NCBI GenBank assembly: GCA_000814665.1
Contig: JWIH01000025.1
Location: 434,001-498,000, forward strand
Reading direction: 5' to 3'
From: Pseudoalteromonas flavipulchra NCIMB 2033 = ATCC BAA-314
GTDB lineage: Bacteria > Pseudomonadota > Gammaproteobacteria > Enterobacterales > Alteromonadaceae
DNA length: 64,000 nt
Part shown: piece by piece, positions 42,517-52,239 of the stretch
Layout: every line of letters starts with the position of its first letter
Numbering within the stretch: position 1 is the first letter of the stretch
The notes under the pieces: model-generated
Database searches by the model: none
What the model saw: the letters and a program-made list of their open reading frames with translations, nothing else
Told to the model about the DNA's origin: nothing
Program-made: the position numbers and the translations under genes

Positions 42517-43803
42517 TTATTTTTCTTTACAGGGTAGCGAAAGCACAAATTTTGCGCCACCTAATCGTTCTGACTGGCTAACGGTGGCTGTACCATGATG
42601 CCAATCCATAACTTTTGCAACGATTGCAAGGCCTAAGCCATAGCTTTTACCTGCACGGTTGCGATGAGTTTGCTCTTGAAAGAAAGGGCTAAAGACTTTA
42701 TCCCAATTTTGTCTCGCGATCCCAGGGCCATCGTCTTCAACGGTAATAATGAGCCAATGCTCAGTGCGGTGTGCACTTAATAACACACTGGCAGTAGCAA
42801 AATCACAGGCATTGCTGATCAAATTACTTATTGCTCGTGCAAGCCAATGTAAGTCACCATGGATCATTAAGTGTTCAGGAATTTCTACCCGACCAGACAG
42901 CTGGTTCTTTTGAAGCTTTGGTTGCATTTGCTGCATCAGATCTTGACCATAGCGAGATAGGGTTGTTACTTCGTGCTTGAGTAAATGAGACTTTTGTTCA
43001 AGCGTCGCAAAAGATAGATAGCTCGAGAGCATATCTTCCATTTGATCTAGATCTTTTTCCATGCGCGTTAAATAGTCGTGAATAGCATCGATATCACTTT
43101 CATCTAAAGCTGCATCTAGGCCAAATCTTAAACACGCAACAGGTGTGCGAATGTCATGAGAAAGACTGGAGGCCATTAGCTTATTCTCAGCCATCAACTT
43201 CTCTATTTGGCTTGCCATACGATTAAAGGTATTTTCTAAGTCACGGATGTAAGTGAAATGATTGGGGGCGATGCGCGCGCTTAGATTACCGCTGGCAAAG
43301 TGCTTTGCTGCAGTGTTGAGAACGATCAAGCGTTTAACTAACGGAGAGAGAATAAACCATAATATTGCGCAAATGCCACCGTAGAAAAATAACGTTAGCA
43401 ATACGTCGTAATCTGCCTGTTCAACCTGAGGCTCCCATTCAAGTTCAACGTAATCAGGCGCCATTTCGGGGGTTGTTTTTAGCAGATATACATTCTCATT
43501 CTCTATCACTAACCCATCAGGTAGTAACATCTGTTGCTTTAATTCGAGCGGCATGGCTAAAGTATCGCCATCTTTATAACGAATGTTGATGTCGAATTGT
43601 TGGGCAATTAACGCCGTTGCATTTTCGCGCTTTTCCTGCTCAGTATTTGCAACTTGCTTCGCAAGGCCGGTGATCAGTTTGCTTTGCCACTCAAAACTAT
43701 CTTCTAAGGGAGCGGTTTGCTGATTATAGGTGTCGATCACCCAACCCAGTGCAAAGATCGAAATCAATGCACCAGCGAGTAAGTAGATGTAGAGTTTCTT
43801 CAC
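42517..43803 (-). CDS. Two-component sensor histidine kinase (RstB/EnvZ type)
   Basis: The 428-residue kinase has a first membrane span (YIYLLAGALISIFALGWVI), a periplasmic sensor of about 110 residues, a second span (LLTLFFYGGICAILWFILSP), a HAMP domain, and the catalytic core: H-box SLSHDIRTP with phosphoacceptor His216, N-box NLISNACDFA, G1 VEDDGPGIA and G2 GLGLAIV. It should phosphorylate the response regulator encoded 21 bases upstream. The signal is unknown; resemblance to RstB is by layout only. Confidence 0.93.
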   Translation of the reverse strand: MKKLYIYLLAGALISIFALGWVIDTYNQQTAPLEDSFEWQSKLITGLAKQVANTEQEKRENATALIAQQFDINIRYKDGDTLAMPLELKQQMLLPDGLVIENENVYLLKTTPEMAPDYVELEWEPQVEQADYDVLLTLFFYGGICAILWFILSPLVKRLIVLNTAAKHFASGNLSARIAPNHFTYIRDLENTFNRMASQIEKLMAENKLMASSLSHDIRTPVACLRFGLDAALDESDIDAIHDYLTRMEKDLDQMEDMLSSYLSFATLEQKSHLLKHEVTTLSRYGQDLMQQMQPKLQKNQLSGRVEIPEHLMIHGDLHWLARAISNLISNACDFATASVLLSAHRTEHWLIITVEDDGPGIARQNWDKVFSPFFQEQTHRNRAGKSYGLGLAIVAKVMDWHHGTATVSQSERLGGAKFVLSLPCKEK

Positions 43804-43824
43804 GATATTAGCTTGCGACCTTCA

Positions 43825-44532
43825 TTACCAAGCTGATGGTACGAGTAGATATCCTTTACCCCACACCGTTTTAATTTTTTCTGGGTTTTGAGGATCATCA
43901 TTAAACTTTTTACGCAAGGCAGAAATGAGCACATCAACGCTTCTGTCGAGGCCGTCATACTCTCTTCCTTTTGTCGCTTTAAATACCGCATCGCGAGAGA
44001 CAACTTCACCAGCGTGACTGGCTAAAAATTGCAGTAGTAGATATTCAGCACTAGAAACGATGACTTCTTGGCCAGCAACACTGACTTTGCGAGCTTGAGT
44101 GTCGATACATAGCTGTCCAACTACGAGTTCGTGATTGGCTGCGTGATGATCTTGGGGTTTTTCCTGTGCAGCGCGCACATTTGCTTTGATCCGAGCGAGT
44201 AAGGCACGAGGACGAACAGGCTTGATAACGTAATCGCTAGCACCGACTTCCAAACCGATGACTTCATCCATTTCTTCATCTTTGGCAGTGAGCATAATAA
44301 CAGGCTTGTTATAAAACTGACGTAAGTCGCGGCATACACTGATACCGTCCTTACCAGGGAGCATAAGATCAAGTAAAACAAGGTCGGGGTCTAGTGACTT
44401 AACACGTTCAATAACTTCATCACCGCGATAGCAGCAATGTGTTTTATAGCCTTGGTTATCAAGATATTCGGCGACCCATTGCGCCAATGAAGTATCATCT
44501 TCAACCAATAAGATTGTGCCGTATTGCTCCAT
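43825..44532 (-). CDS. OmpR-family response regulator (partner of the kinase)
   Basis: The 235-residue protein has a complete receiver domain (ILLVEDDTSLAQWVAEYLD, Asp55 in LVLLDLMLPG, switch LTAKD, Lys in VIKPV) and a winged-helix domain (SSAEYLLLQFLASHAGEVVS, RSVDVLISALRKKFNDDPQN, TVWGKGYLLVP). It is the first gene of the pair with the kinase. Target genes are not evident from the sequence. Confidence 0.95.
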   Translation of the reverse strand: MEQYGTILLVEDDTSLAQWVAEYLDNQGYKTHCCYRGDEVIERVKSLDPDLVLLDLMLPGKDGISVCRDLRQFYNKPVIMLTAKDEEMDEVIGLEVGASDYVIKPVRPRALLARIKANVRAAQEKPQDHHAANHELVVGQLCIDTQARKVSVAGQEVIVSSAEYLLLQFLASHAGEVVSRDAVFKATKGREYDGLDRSVDVLISALRKKFNDDPQNPEKIKTVWGKGYLLVPSAW

Positions 44533-44607
44533 GTCTTTACTCCGAACTTTTTATTTTTCTGCGTCGAGTATAATCCTAAAAGCGTTATTGTCTGTAAATA
44601 AATGTAG

Positions 44608-44641
44608 CGCCAGCTTGCAGTTGACCTCTGTCAAACTGGCG
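44608..44641 (-). terminator. Hairpin after the lipoprotein gene
   Basis: CGCCAG and CTGGCG enclose an inner TTGAC/GTCAA pair. It lies ten bases past the lipoprotein stop and before the response-regulator promoter; the T-run is weak. Confidence 0.4.
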
Positions 44642-44651
44642 AGTACTTATG

Positions 44652-45455
44652 TTACTTAACGTTTAGCTTTTCAATTAAACTCTCGGCCAAGTGTTTTTGC
44701 ATATCCGCAGTTAACGCTGACACTTCCGTTTGGGTACATGCACCAGCGGTTTTCTCAAGCGGTGAAACCGTTTTAGTTACCTTGTAAGGAGGAATATCAA
44801 CCGGCTTCTCGCCACGTTGACGGCGTGCCTCGTCGGTATTTTGTGCGACGATAAACGACAGTACATCGTGTTCGTTTTCTATTTTTTCCACTTCAGTAAA
44901 GGTGAATTGTAAAGGGATACCTTGGAAGCCTGCGCTATCTACCGATGACTTGGCAAACCAGACAACATCGGATGATGCTTGATGCGCTAAACGCATACTG
45001 ACAGAAGCTACAATATTAGTACATTGAAATGCTGGCGAATTTTGAGCAAGTTCAGCAATATGTGGATGTGGATTTCTTGGCCTATCCAGTGCGTACGTTT
45101 TATTAGCTGCAAATTCCAAATCAAGTTGATGAATCGTTAGCGTGTAGTTTGCGTTTTTAGCTGCAACAACTTTCAGACCTTTTTTCTCAAGTAAAGCAAC
45201 AATCTGCTTTCTCAGTGTATCAGTCAAGCTTACCTTATCGGCATTGATGTAGACTGTGTCACCTTGAGCAAGTGGATGAGCTGGCAATTGCACTGATTTA
45301 ATTCGTGCGGAATTAAGTTCGGTACTATAGCTGATTTGATAAACAGACTTTTTTAGTAGTGGCTTCTTAGGTACATCTAACTTTGGCGCTAATGGCGCTG
45401 TGGTGACACATCCAAAAAGTAGACTTGTACATAGAGCTGCTAGCACTAAACGCAT
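44652..45455 (-). CDS. Putative lipoprotein of unknown function
   Basis: The 267-residue protein has a lipoprotein signal (MRLVLAALCTSLLFGC). The rest is soluble, with an LPAHPLAQGDTVYINADKVS segment and a LRKQIVALLEKKGLKVV helix like those in small LPS- or capsule-related lipoproteins that present a beta-sandwich and a C-terminal helix (SALTADMQKHLAESLIEKL). No family is confidently named. It lies upstream of the two-component system on the same strand, but separated by about 120 bases and a hairpin. Confidence 0.65.
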   Translation of the reverse strand: MRLVLAALCTSLLFGCVTTAPLAPKLDVPKKPLLKKSVYQISYSTELNSARIKSVQLPAHPLAQGDTVYINADKVSLTDTLRKQIVALLEKKGLKVVAAKNANYTLTIHQLDLEFAANKTYALDRPRNPHPHIAELAQNSPAFQCTNIVASVSMRLAHQASSDVVWFAKSSVDSAGFQGIPLQFTFTEVEKIENEHDVLSFIVAQNTDEARRQRGEKPVDIPPYKVTKTVSPLEKTAGACTQTEVSALTADMQKHLAESLIEKLNVK

Positions 45456-45553
45456 TAAAATACCTCAATTAAACAGTTATTTTCTTATATTTAGTGAGTT
45501 CCGCCAATTCATCATGTTAGTATGGCGGGCGAGTGTTAATGAAATGAGTCATT

Positions 45554-46801
45554 ATGAAGTCGCTAATTCTCACATTAGTTTGTTTTTTTTGCATTAGTTA
45601 TCCAAAAATAACGATTGCAAAAACCCCAAACCAGCAATGGTCACAATTTTTAAAGAGCTATTCTAAGCAAGTCGAGCGCAAACTAAAAGAAAAATCGGTG
45701 CCCGGTGCTGCTTTATCCGTCGTGCATGTCGAGCACGGCAGCTACGCAGAAGGTTTTGGCAAGACAAAAAGTCGACAAGGAAGTGTGGTCAACGAACAAA
45801 CTCGCTTTCGCTTGGCATCGGTTTCAAAAACGTTTGCAGGAAGTCTAACGGCTAAATTGGCGAGCGAAGGGTATTTTAATATTGACGATAGAGTGGGTAG
45901 CTATTTGCCGCAAGTCGCCAAAGGTGATTATAGCCAACTTAAGCTCTATCATTTGTTAAGTCACTCGAGTGGCTTAGTGCCTAATGCCTACGATAATTTA
46001 ATCGAGTCTCGCATGGACTACCCACAAATTGTTGAGCGCTTACTGCAAGTCAAAGCGTTATGTAAGCCCGGGGAGTGTTATGGTTATCAAAATGTCATGT
46101 TTAGCTTAATTGGAGATGTTATCGAGCAGGCGACGAACATTAGTTACAAAACTTGGATGGAAGAGTTTGTTTTCGCGCCACTTAATATGCATGACGCCGG
46201 TCTAGGCTACGAGCAAATGACAAAAAATGATAATTTTGCGTGGCCGCATGTCAGAGGGCGAAAGCGTTGGCATACCGCTAAATTAAAGCCGCATTATTAT
46301 AAAGTACTCCCCGCAGCTGGTGTAAACGCTAGTGCTGCTGATATGGCGCAGTGGTTAAAAGCACAATTAGGTATGTATCCAAGTGTTTTATCACCAGATG
46401 CTCTGAGTAAGCAATCAGTGCCGTATACGTTGACGAAACGTGAGCTGCGCAGGCGCGTTTGGCGTGGCCACGTAGAAGAAGCTTACTATGGACTTGGATG
46501 GCGAATTTATCGCTATGATGGCAAACTGCTCTATTACCATAGCGGCTGGGTGCAAGGTTATCGTACCGATGTGGTGATTATTCCAGAGCTTGGAATTGGG
46601 TTTAGTCTACTGTTAAATGCAGAGAGTGGCATTATTAATCAGCTTACGAACGACTTTATTGTTGACGCATTGGCGCTTGAGAAGAAATTACTGCCTCAGG
46701 TGAGTGAGCAGGAAATTAAGAAAGTAAAAGCAGAAGAAGCGAGTTTATTACAAGAGATTGCGACGTCTTCAGGTGAAAACGTCGCAGACAACAAAGATTA
46801 G
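45554..46801 (+). CDS. Serine hydrolase, class C beta-lactamase family
   Basis: The 415-residue protein has a signal peptide (KSLILTLVCFFCISYPKITIA) and the penicillin-recognising fold. Catalytic Ser-Lys is in SVSKTFAG, Tyr in the YQN motif of CYGYQNVMF, and the third motif is HSG in YYHSGWVQGY instead of KTG. These features are typical of esterase or D-aminopeptidase-like members of the class C family, so antibiotic hydrolysis is not implied. The C-terminus (KKVKAEEASLLQEIATSSG) is charged. Its stop codon overlaps that of yhbY by four bases, tail to tail. Confidence 0.88.
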   Translation: MKSLILTLVCFFCISYPKITIAKTPNQQWSQFLKSYSKQVERKLKEKSVPGAALSVVHVEHGSYAEGFGKTKSRQGSVVNEQTRFRLASVSKTFAGSLTAKLASEGYFNIDDRVGSYLPQVAKGDYSQLKLYHLLSHSSGLVPNAYDNLIESRMDYPQIVERLLQVKALCKPGECYGYQNVMFSLIGDVIEQATNISYKTWMEEFVFAPLNMHDAGLGYEQMTKNDNFAWPHVRGRKRWHTAKLKPHYYKVLPAAGVNASAADMAQWLKAQLGMYPSVLSPDALSKQSVPYTLTKRELRRRVWRGHVEEAYYGLGWRIYRYDGKLLYYHSGWVQGYRTDVVIIPELGIGFSLLLNAESGIINQLTNDFIVDALALEKKLLPQVSEQEIKKVKAEEASLLQEIATSSGENVADNKD

Positions 46802-47094
46802 TTACGAGGTAACTGGATCTTTTTGTCTTCGCTTTGGCGGTACAACACAATGATATGGCCAATGGTTTGTACTTTATGTGCATTTGTTTCACGAACAATT
46901 GCTTCAAAAATCAGTTTCTTAGTTTCACGATCATTGGTTGGTACTTTTACCTTGATAAGTTCGTGAATGTTCAGGTTTTGCTCAATTTCAGCCATGACGC
47001 CTTCGGTTAGGCCGTTTGCGCCTAGAAGAACAACTGGGTTTAAAGAATGAGCTAGCCCTTTTAGGAACTGCTTTTGTTTATTTGATAAGGTCAT
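46798..47094 (-). CDS. yhbY: Ribosome assembly RNA-binding protein YhbY
   Basis: YhbY is a single CRM-domain protein that binds pre-50S particles. The 98 residues contain FLKGLAHSLNPVVLLGANGL with the GxxG RNA-binding loop and ELIKVKVPTNDRETKKLIFE. It is divergent from rlmE-ftsH, the same neighbourhood as in E. coli, which supports the name. Confidence 0.95.
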   Translation of the reverse strand: MTLSNKQKQFLKGLAHSLNPVVLLGANGLTEGVMAEIEQNLNIHELIKVKVPTNDRETKKLIFEAIVRETNAHKVQTIGHIIVLYRQSEDKKIQLPRN

Positions 47095-47180
47095 ATTGAT
47101 ACAATCTTATTTATTAAAAGGCTTGAATTATCGATATTCTAACGCCATCTAGACAATATTACTAATGAGTTGTAGTTAAT

Positions 47181-47810
47181 ATGGCAAATAAAAAACATTC
47201 CGCCAGTTCGAAACGTTGGTTAAAAGAACACGTAGAAGACCCGTATGTGCATGAAGCCCAAAAACGTGGCTATCGTTCACGAGCGGTTTTTAAGCTGGAA
47301 GAAGTCCAGCAAAAGGATAAATTGATCCGTAAAGGAATGACGGTAGTTGATTTAGGAGCTGCTCCGGGGAGCTGGTCGCAGTATCTCGCAGAGCAGGTAG
47401 ATATTGACGGACAAGTTATTGCTTGTGATATCTTACCGATGGACTCATTAGCGGGTGTCGATTTCCTTCAAGGGGACTTCAGAGAAGAAGCGGTATTAAA
47501 TGCGTTACTGGATAGAATAAACGGTAAGAATGTTGATGTGGTTTTTTCTGATATGGCACCAAATATGAGCGGAAATATGTCAACCGATCAATCTGGCAGT
47601 ATGTATCTGGTCGAGCTAGCATTAGATATGTGCCATCAAGTGCTAAAACCAAACGGTGCATTTGCGGTTAAAGTTTTCCAAGGAGAAGGCTTTGATCAAT
47701 TTGTACAAGAGGTACGTAATTGTTTTAAGGTCGTAAAGATCCGTAAACCAAAAGCGTCTCGTCCTCGTTCACGCGAAGTATATGTAGTGGCGACGGGCTA
47801 CAAACTGTAG
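47181..47810 (+). CDS. rlmE: 23S rRNA 2'-O-ribose U2552 methyltransferase RlmE (FtsJ)
   Basis: RlmE methylates U2552 in the A-loop of 23S rRNA late in 50S assembly. The 209-residue protein shows the SAM-binding VVDLGAAPGSWSQYL and catalytic-tetrad positions: Lys in YRSRAVFKLEE, Asp in VVFSDMAPNMSG, Lys in FAVKVFQGEGFD and Glu in SREVYVVATGYKL. It begins 58 bases before ftsH, with which it forms a conserved operon. Confidence 0.97.
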   Translation: MANKKHSASSKRWLKEHVEDPYVHEAQKRGYRSRAVFKLEEVQQKDKLIRKGMTVVDLGAAPGSWSQYLAEQVDIDGQVIACDILPMDSLAGVDFLQGDFREEAVLNALLDRINGKNVDVVFSDMAPNMSGNMSTDQSGSMYLVELALDMCHQVLKPNGAFAVKVFQGEGFDQFVQEVRNCFKVVKIRKPKASRPRSREVYVVATGYKL

Positions 47811-47868
47811 TACAGTTGGAAAGCATCAAGTTGAATTTGAATTTTTTTGGATACAAGAGGTTAACTCC

Positions 47869-49830
47869 TTGAGCGATATGGCTAAAAATCTAATACTCTG
47901 GTTAGTGATTGCAGTAGTGCTAATGACTGTGTTCCAGAGCTTTAACGGTGGCGAACAATATGATCGCCAAACGAGTTACACACAATTTGTAAAGGATGTG
48001 CGCAATGGCTCTGTAAGAGAAGTCAGTATTGATCGTCAAACCGGCGTGATTAGTGGCGTTCGTTCAAGTGGAGATCGTTTTCAAACAGTAATTCCATTAA
48101 CTGATTTGGATTTGGTTAATGACTTACTTAAGAACGACGTAAATATCAAAGGTGTTGCACCGGAAGAGCAATCTTTCCTTGCGAATATCTTTATTTCTTG
48201 GTTCCCAATGCTACTGCTTATCGGGGTATGGATTTTCTTCATGCGCCAAATGCAAGGCGGTGGCGGCAAAGGCGCAATGTCGTTTGGTAAAAGTAAAGCT
48301 CGGTTAATGAGCGAAGACCAAGTTAAGACAACATTTGCGGACGTTGCTGGTTGTGACGAAGCGAAAGAAGATGTTACTGAGCTAGTAGATTTCTTGCGTG
48401 ACCCGTCAAAGTTCCAAAAGTTGGGCGGTAGCATTCCGAAAGGCGTGTTGATGGTTGGTCCTCCAGGTACGGGTAAAACCCTACTTGCTAAAGCCGTTGC
48501 TGGCGAAGCAAAAGTACCATTCTTTACCATTTCCGGTTCTGACTTTGTAGAAATGTTTGTTGGCGTTGGTGCATCTCGTGTTCGTGACATGTTTGAACAG
48601 GCAAAGAAAGCTGCGCCTTGTATCATCTTTATCGATGAAATCGACGCGGTAGGCCGTAAACGTGGCGCAGGTATGGGCGGTGGTCACGACGAGCGTGAGC
48701 AAACACTTAACCAAATGCTTGTAGAAATGGATGGCTTTGAGGGTAACGAAGGTATTATCGTTATTGCTGCTACTAACCGTCCTGATGTACTAGACCCTGC
48801 ATTATTACGTCCTGGTCGTTTCGATCGCCAAGTCGTCGTTGGTCTTCCGGATATTCGTGGCCGTGAACAAATCTTAAACGTTCACATGCGTAAAGTGCCT
48901 TTAGACGATAATGTTGAAGCGTCTGTGATTGCACGTGGTACGCCGGGCTTTTCTGGTGCTGACTTAGCTAACCTTGTGAATGAAGCTGCACTGTTTGCCG
49001 CTCGTGGCAACAAGCGTAAGGTAAGTATGGCGGAATTTGACGCCGCGAAAGATAAAATCATGATGGGTGCTGAGCGTAAGTCCATGGTGATGAGCGAGCA
49101 AGAGAAGGAAATGACGGCTTATCACGAAGCCGGTCACGCGATTGTTGGTCGTTTAGTGCCTGAGCATGATCCAGTATATAAAGTGTCTATTATTCCACGT
49201 GGTCGCGCATTAGGTGTAACAATGTACTTACCGGAGCAAGACCGTGTAAGTCACTCTAAGCAACACCTAGAATCTATGCTTTCGAGTTTATACGGTGGTC
49301 GTATCGCTGAAGCGCTGATTTACGGCGATGACAAAGTAACGACAGGCGCGAGCAACGATATTGAGCGCGCAACCGATATTGCTAAGAAAATGGTTACTCA
49401 GTGGGGCTTAAGTCCGAAACTTGGTCCACAGATGTACTTAGAAGAGCAAGGCGAGATGTACATGGGTGGTGGTTCTCACCGCATGTCAGGTATGTCAGAT
49501 GAAACCGCTAAGCTTATTGATGCTGAAATTAAAGATTTCATCGATCGCAACTACAAACGTGCGGAGCAAATCCTAAAAGATAATATGGATATTCTTCACA
49601 CGATGAAAGATGCGTTGATGAAATACGAAACGATTGATGCATTGCAGATTGATGATCTAATGGAGCGTCGTGATGTTCGTCCACCAAGGGATGCGCATGA
49701 CATTAAGCCAGAGAAAAAAGCAGAATCTGCGAAAGTAACAGAAATAAAACCTGAGCCTAAAGCTGAAAAGCCAGCAGAAGAGCAGTCAAACGACACATCA
49801 TCAAACTCAGAGCTTGATGACAAATCGTAA
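47869..49830 (+). CDS. ftsH: ATP-dependent zinc metalloprotease FtsH
   Basis: FtsH degrades LpxC, SecY and other unassembled membrane proteins from the inner membrane. The 653 residues contain two spans (ILWLVIAVVLMTVFQSF, FISWFPMLLLIGVWIFFM), an AAA+ module with Walker A GPPGTGKT (197-204), Walker B IIFIDEIDAVGR and arginine-finger region RPGRFDRQ, and a zinc protease motif HEAGH (419-423). AAGAGG lies eight bases before the TTG at 47869 but 17 before the ATG at 47878 (MAKNLILW), so TTG is favoured though the ATG product cannot be excluded. The C-terminal tail is long and acidic/Lys-rich. A terminator follows. Confidence 0.98.
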   Translation: MSDMAKNLILWLVIAVVLMTVFQSFNGGEQYDRQTSYTQFVKDVRNGSVREVSIDRQTGVISGVRSSGDRFQTVIPLTDLDLVNDLLKNDVNIKGVAPEEQSFLANIFISWFPMLLLIGVWIFFMRQMQGGGGKGAMSFGKSKARLMSEDQVKTTFADVAGCDEAKEDVTELVDFLRDPSKFQKLGGSIPKGVLMVGPPGTGKTLLAKAVAGEAKVPFFTISGSDFVEMFVGVGASRVRDMFEQAKKAAPCIIFIDEIDAVGRKRGAGMGGGHDEREQTLNQMLVEMDGFEGNEGIIVIAATNRPDVLDPALLRPGRFDRQVVVGLPDIRGREQILNVHMRKVPLDDNVEASVIARGTPGFSGADLANLVNEAALFAARGNKRKVSMAEFDAAKDKIMMGAERKSMVMSEQEKEMTAYHEAGHAIVGRLVPEHDPVYKVSIIPRGRALGVTMYLPEQDRVSHSKQHLESMLSSLYGGRIAEALIYGDDKVTTGASNDIERATDIAKKMVTQWGLSPKLGPQMYLEEQGEMYMGGGSHRMSGMSDETAKLIDAEIKDFIDRNYKRAEQILKDNMDILHTMKDALMKYETIDALQIDDLMERRDVRPPRDAHDIKPEKKAESAKVTEIKPEPKAEKPAEEQSNDTSSNSELDDKS

Positions 49831-49848
49831 GATTAGGTAGAATACGAC

Positions 49849-49874
49849 AGCCCCGAGCAATCGGGGCTTTTTTG
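49849..49874 (+). terminator. Terminator of rlmE-ftsH
   Basis: AGCCCCGA and TCGGGGCT pair around GCAA, followed by six T. Confidence 0.92.
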
Positions 49875-49977
49875 TATCAGTTGATATAAGTTTTATGACA
49901 TTCGATGCGAGAACTTAAATCAACTGCTATAAGCCTTTCGTTATCACCAAACTTAGACTACAGAAAATAGGTATAGA

Positions 49978-50823
49978 ATGTACGAGTTACGTTTACCCAA
50001 AGGGCGCACCCTTAGTTTAGATAAGCCTCAGGTAATGGGGATTTTAAATGTTACTCCCGACTCATTTTCTGATGGTGGACATTTTACTCACCTTGATAGC
50101 GCAATCGAGCAAGCAAATTTAATGCTTTCACAAGGCGCTACCATCTTAGACATAGGTGGAGAGTCCACTCGTCCCGGCGCGCCAGACGTTCAATTAGAAG
50201 AAGAATTACAGCGCGTAATACCGATTATTAAAGCAATTCGCACACACTCTAACTGTGTGATTTCGGTAGATACCAGTAAAGCTGAGGTGATGAAACAAGC
50301 AATAGAGGCTGGCGCTGATATCATTAATGATGTTCGAGCGTTGCAAGAGCCAGGCGCGCTTGAAGTCGCAGCTCAGTACAGTGATGTACCAATTTGTTTA
50401 ATGCATATGCAAGGTCAACCTCGCTCAATGCAAAATAACCCTCACTATGATGACTTATTTTCAGACATCAGTCAGTTTTTCGAAGCTAGGATCAGTGCGT
50501 GCAAGCAAGCTGGGATTGATACCAACCGGCTGATTTTAGATCCTGGTTTTGGCTTCGGTAAATCTCTAGAGCACAACTTTCAGATATTAGGTGGATTGGA
50601 CAAGTTTCATGCTTTCGATTTGCCTATTCTGACAGGCCTCTCTAGAAAGTCCATGTTTGGACAACTACTCACTCGGGAAACGCATGAGCGCGTAGCTGCG
50701 AGTCTAGCTGGTGCATTGATATGTGCGCAGAAAGGCGCGCACATAATTCGTGTTCATGACGTAAAAGAAACAAGCGACGCGCTTAATGTATGGCTAGCGT
50801 CGGTCAATGGAGTTACTCAATGA
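49978..50823 (+). CDS. folP: Dihydropteroate synthase FolP
   Basis: FolP joins p-aminobenzoate to dihydropterin pyrophosphate in folate synthesis and is the sulfonamide target. The 281 residues include both signatures: VMGILNVTPDSFSDGG and LDIGGESTRPGA, plus VDTSKAEVMKQAIEAGADIIND, PICLMHMQGQP and LDPGFGFGKS. It overlaps glmM by four bases (ATGA), the usual folP-glmM coupling. Confidence 0.97.
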   Translation: MYELRLPKGRTLSLDKPQVMGILNVTPDSFSDGGHFTHLDSAIEQANLMLSQGATILDIGGESTRPGAPDVQLEEELQRVIPIIKAIRTHSNCVISVDTSKAEVMKQAIEAGADIINDVRALQEPGALEVAAQYSDVPICLMHMQGQPRSMQNNPHYDDLFSDISQFFEARISACKQAGIDTNRLILDPGFGFGKSLEHNFQILGGLDKFHAFDLPILTGLSRKSMFGQLLTRETHERVAASLAGALICAQKGAHIIRVHDVKETSDALNVWLASVNGVTQ

Positions 50824-52160
50824 CAACAAGAAAGTACTTCGGTACGGATGGTGTAAGGGGCATGGTGGGCGAGTTCCCAATTACGCCTGAATTTGCAATG
50901 AAACTAGGCTGGGCGGCTGGAAAAGTGCTGTCTGAGCGTGGTACCAAAAAGGTAATTATTGGCAAAGATACCCGCATTTCTGGCTACCTTCTTGAAACCG
51001 CGTTAGAGGCTGGGTTAATTGCCGCTGGGATCAATGTGATTTTATTGGGGCCTATGCCGACACCTGCTGTTGCTTATTTGACGCAAACGTTTAGAGCTGA
51101 AGCTGGTATTGTGATCAGTGCATCTCATAATCCATACCATGACAATGGCATCAAGTTTTTTGGTGGCGATGGTAAAAAGCTCCCTGACGAGGTGGAGCTT
51201 GCAATAGAAGCAAAGCTGGATGAACCGATGACGTGTGTCGCGTCTGAAAAGCTCGGCAAAGCTAAGCGTCTAGAGAGTGCGGATGGTCGCTATATCGAAT
51301 TTTGTAAAGGCCAATTTCCTAAAGAGCTATCGCTTGAAGGGTTGAAAGTGGTGCTGGACTGCGCAAATGGCGCGACTTATCACATTGCGCCAAGTGTCAT
51401 GCGTGAACTTGGTGCAGACGTGATCACAACCGCGTGTGAACCTAATGGTGTCAACATCAACGAAAAATGCGGTGCAACGCATGTCGAAGCGTTGAAAAAA
51501 GCCGTGCTTGAACATCAAGCGGATGTTGGTATTGCTTATGATGGTGATGGTGACCGAGTTATGATGGTCGATCACGACGGTCATGTATTTGATGGTGATG
51601 ACATCGTCTATATTATTGCATGCCAAGCCCATGCCGATGGCACATTAGGTGGTGGTGTTGTAGGTACGGTAATGTCTAACATGGGGCTTGAAAACGCCCT
51701 TAAATCACGCGGAATTGCTTTTGAGCGCAGTAAGGTCGGTGACCGCTATGTAATGGAGCTTCTTGGTGAGAAAGGCTGGAAAATCGGCGGCGAAAGTTCA
51801 GGTCACGTTTTAAATCTGGATCTTATCAGCACCGGTGATGGCATTGTCTCTAGCTTACAAGTGCTTGCAGCCATGGTTGCGCAGAATAAAACATTAAAGG
51901 ATTTGGGTGAAGGTTTTAGCAAGTACCCAATGAAGATGATTAACGTGCGCTATAGCACTAAAGATGATCCAACCGAGCAAGACGCTGTTAAAGCAGTTGT
52001 CGCTGAAGTTGAAACTCAGCTTGCTGGAAAGGGCAGAGTGCTATTGCGTAAATCTGGTACAGAGCCAGTGGTTCGCGTCATGGTTGAAGCTCAGCAACAG
52101 AAGCAAGTTATCGATTTTGCCCAAAAAATCGCTGAAGTTGTTGAATCTGTGAGCAATTAA
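50820..52160 (+). CDS. glmM: Phosphoglucosamine mutase GlmM
   Basis: GlmM converts glucosamine-6-phosphate to glucosamine-1-phosphate for UDP-GlcNAc, needed for peptidoglycan and LPS. The 446-residue product has the phosphoserine loop VISASHNP with Ser102, the metal loop YDGDGDRVMMVD, the sugar loop GGESSGHV and the phosphate loop RKSGTEPVVRV. The ATG at 50820, within the folP stop, matches the family N-terminus (MTTRKYFGTDG) and has TGGAG seven bases upstream; the upstream frame extension lies inside folP. Confidence 0.98.
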   Translation: MTTRKYFGTDGVRGMVGEFPITPEFAMKLGWAAGKVLSERGTKKVIIGKDTRISGYLLETALEAGLIAAGINVILLGPMPTPAVAYLTQTFRAEAGIVISASHNPYHDNGIKFFGGDGKKLPDEVELAIEAKLDEPMTCVASEKLGKAKRLESADGRYIEFCKGQFPKELSLEGLKVVLDCANGATYHIAPSVMRELGADVITTACEPNGVNINEKCGATHVEALKKAVLEHQADVGIAYDGDGDRVMMVDHDGHVFDGDDIVYIIACQAHADGTLGGGVVGTVMSNMGLENALKSRGIAFERSKVGDRYVMELLGEKGWKIGGESSGHVLNLDLISTGDGIVSSLQVLAAMVAQNKTLKDLGEGFSKYPMKMINVRYSTKDDPTEQDAVKAVVAEVETQLAGKGRVLLRKSGTEPVVRVMVEAQQQKQVIDFAQKIAEVVESVSN

Positions 52161-52190
52161 ACCAAAAATTAAATTTATTTCTTGTAACTT

Positions 52191-52218
52191 CGGGTGAGTA
52201 GAGTTAGTATCTCACCCG
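52191..52218 (+). terminator. Hairpin between glmM and tpiA
   Basis: CGGGTGAG pairs with CTCACCCG around 12 bases, followed by CTTTCT. It is a candidate terminator of folP-glmM, but with a weak T-run. Confidence 0.5.
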
Positions 52219-52239
52219 CTTTCTACTGCGGAGTATCGT

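Noticed and set aside
45554..46801. Reading the serine hydrolase as a resistance beta-lactamase
   Set aside because: The third motif is HSG, not KTG, and the family includes many esterases and peptidases, so drug hydrolysis is not supported.
48081..48626. 181-codon frame on the minus strand inside ftsH
   Set aside because: It is the antisense shadow of the strongly conserved AAA+ domain.
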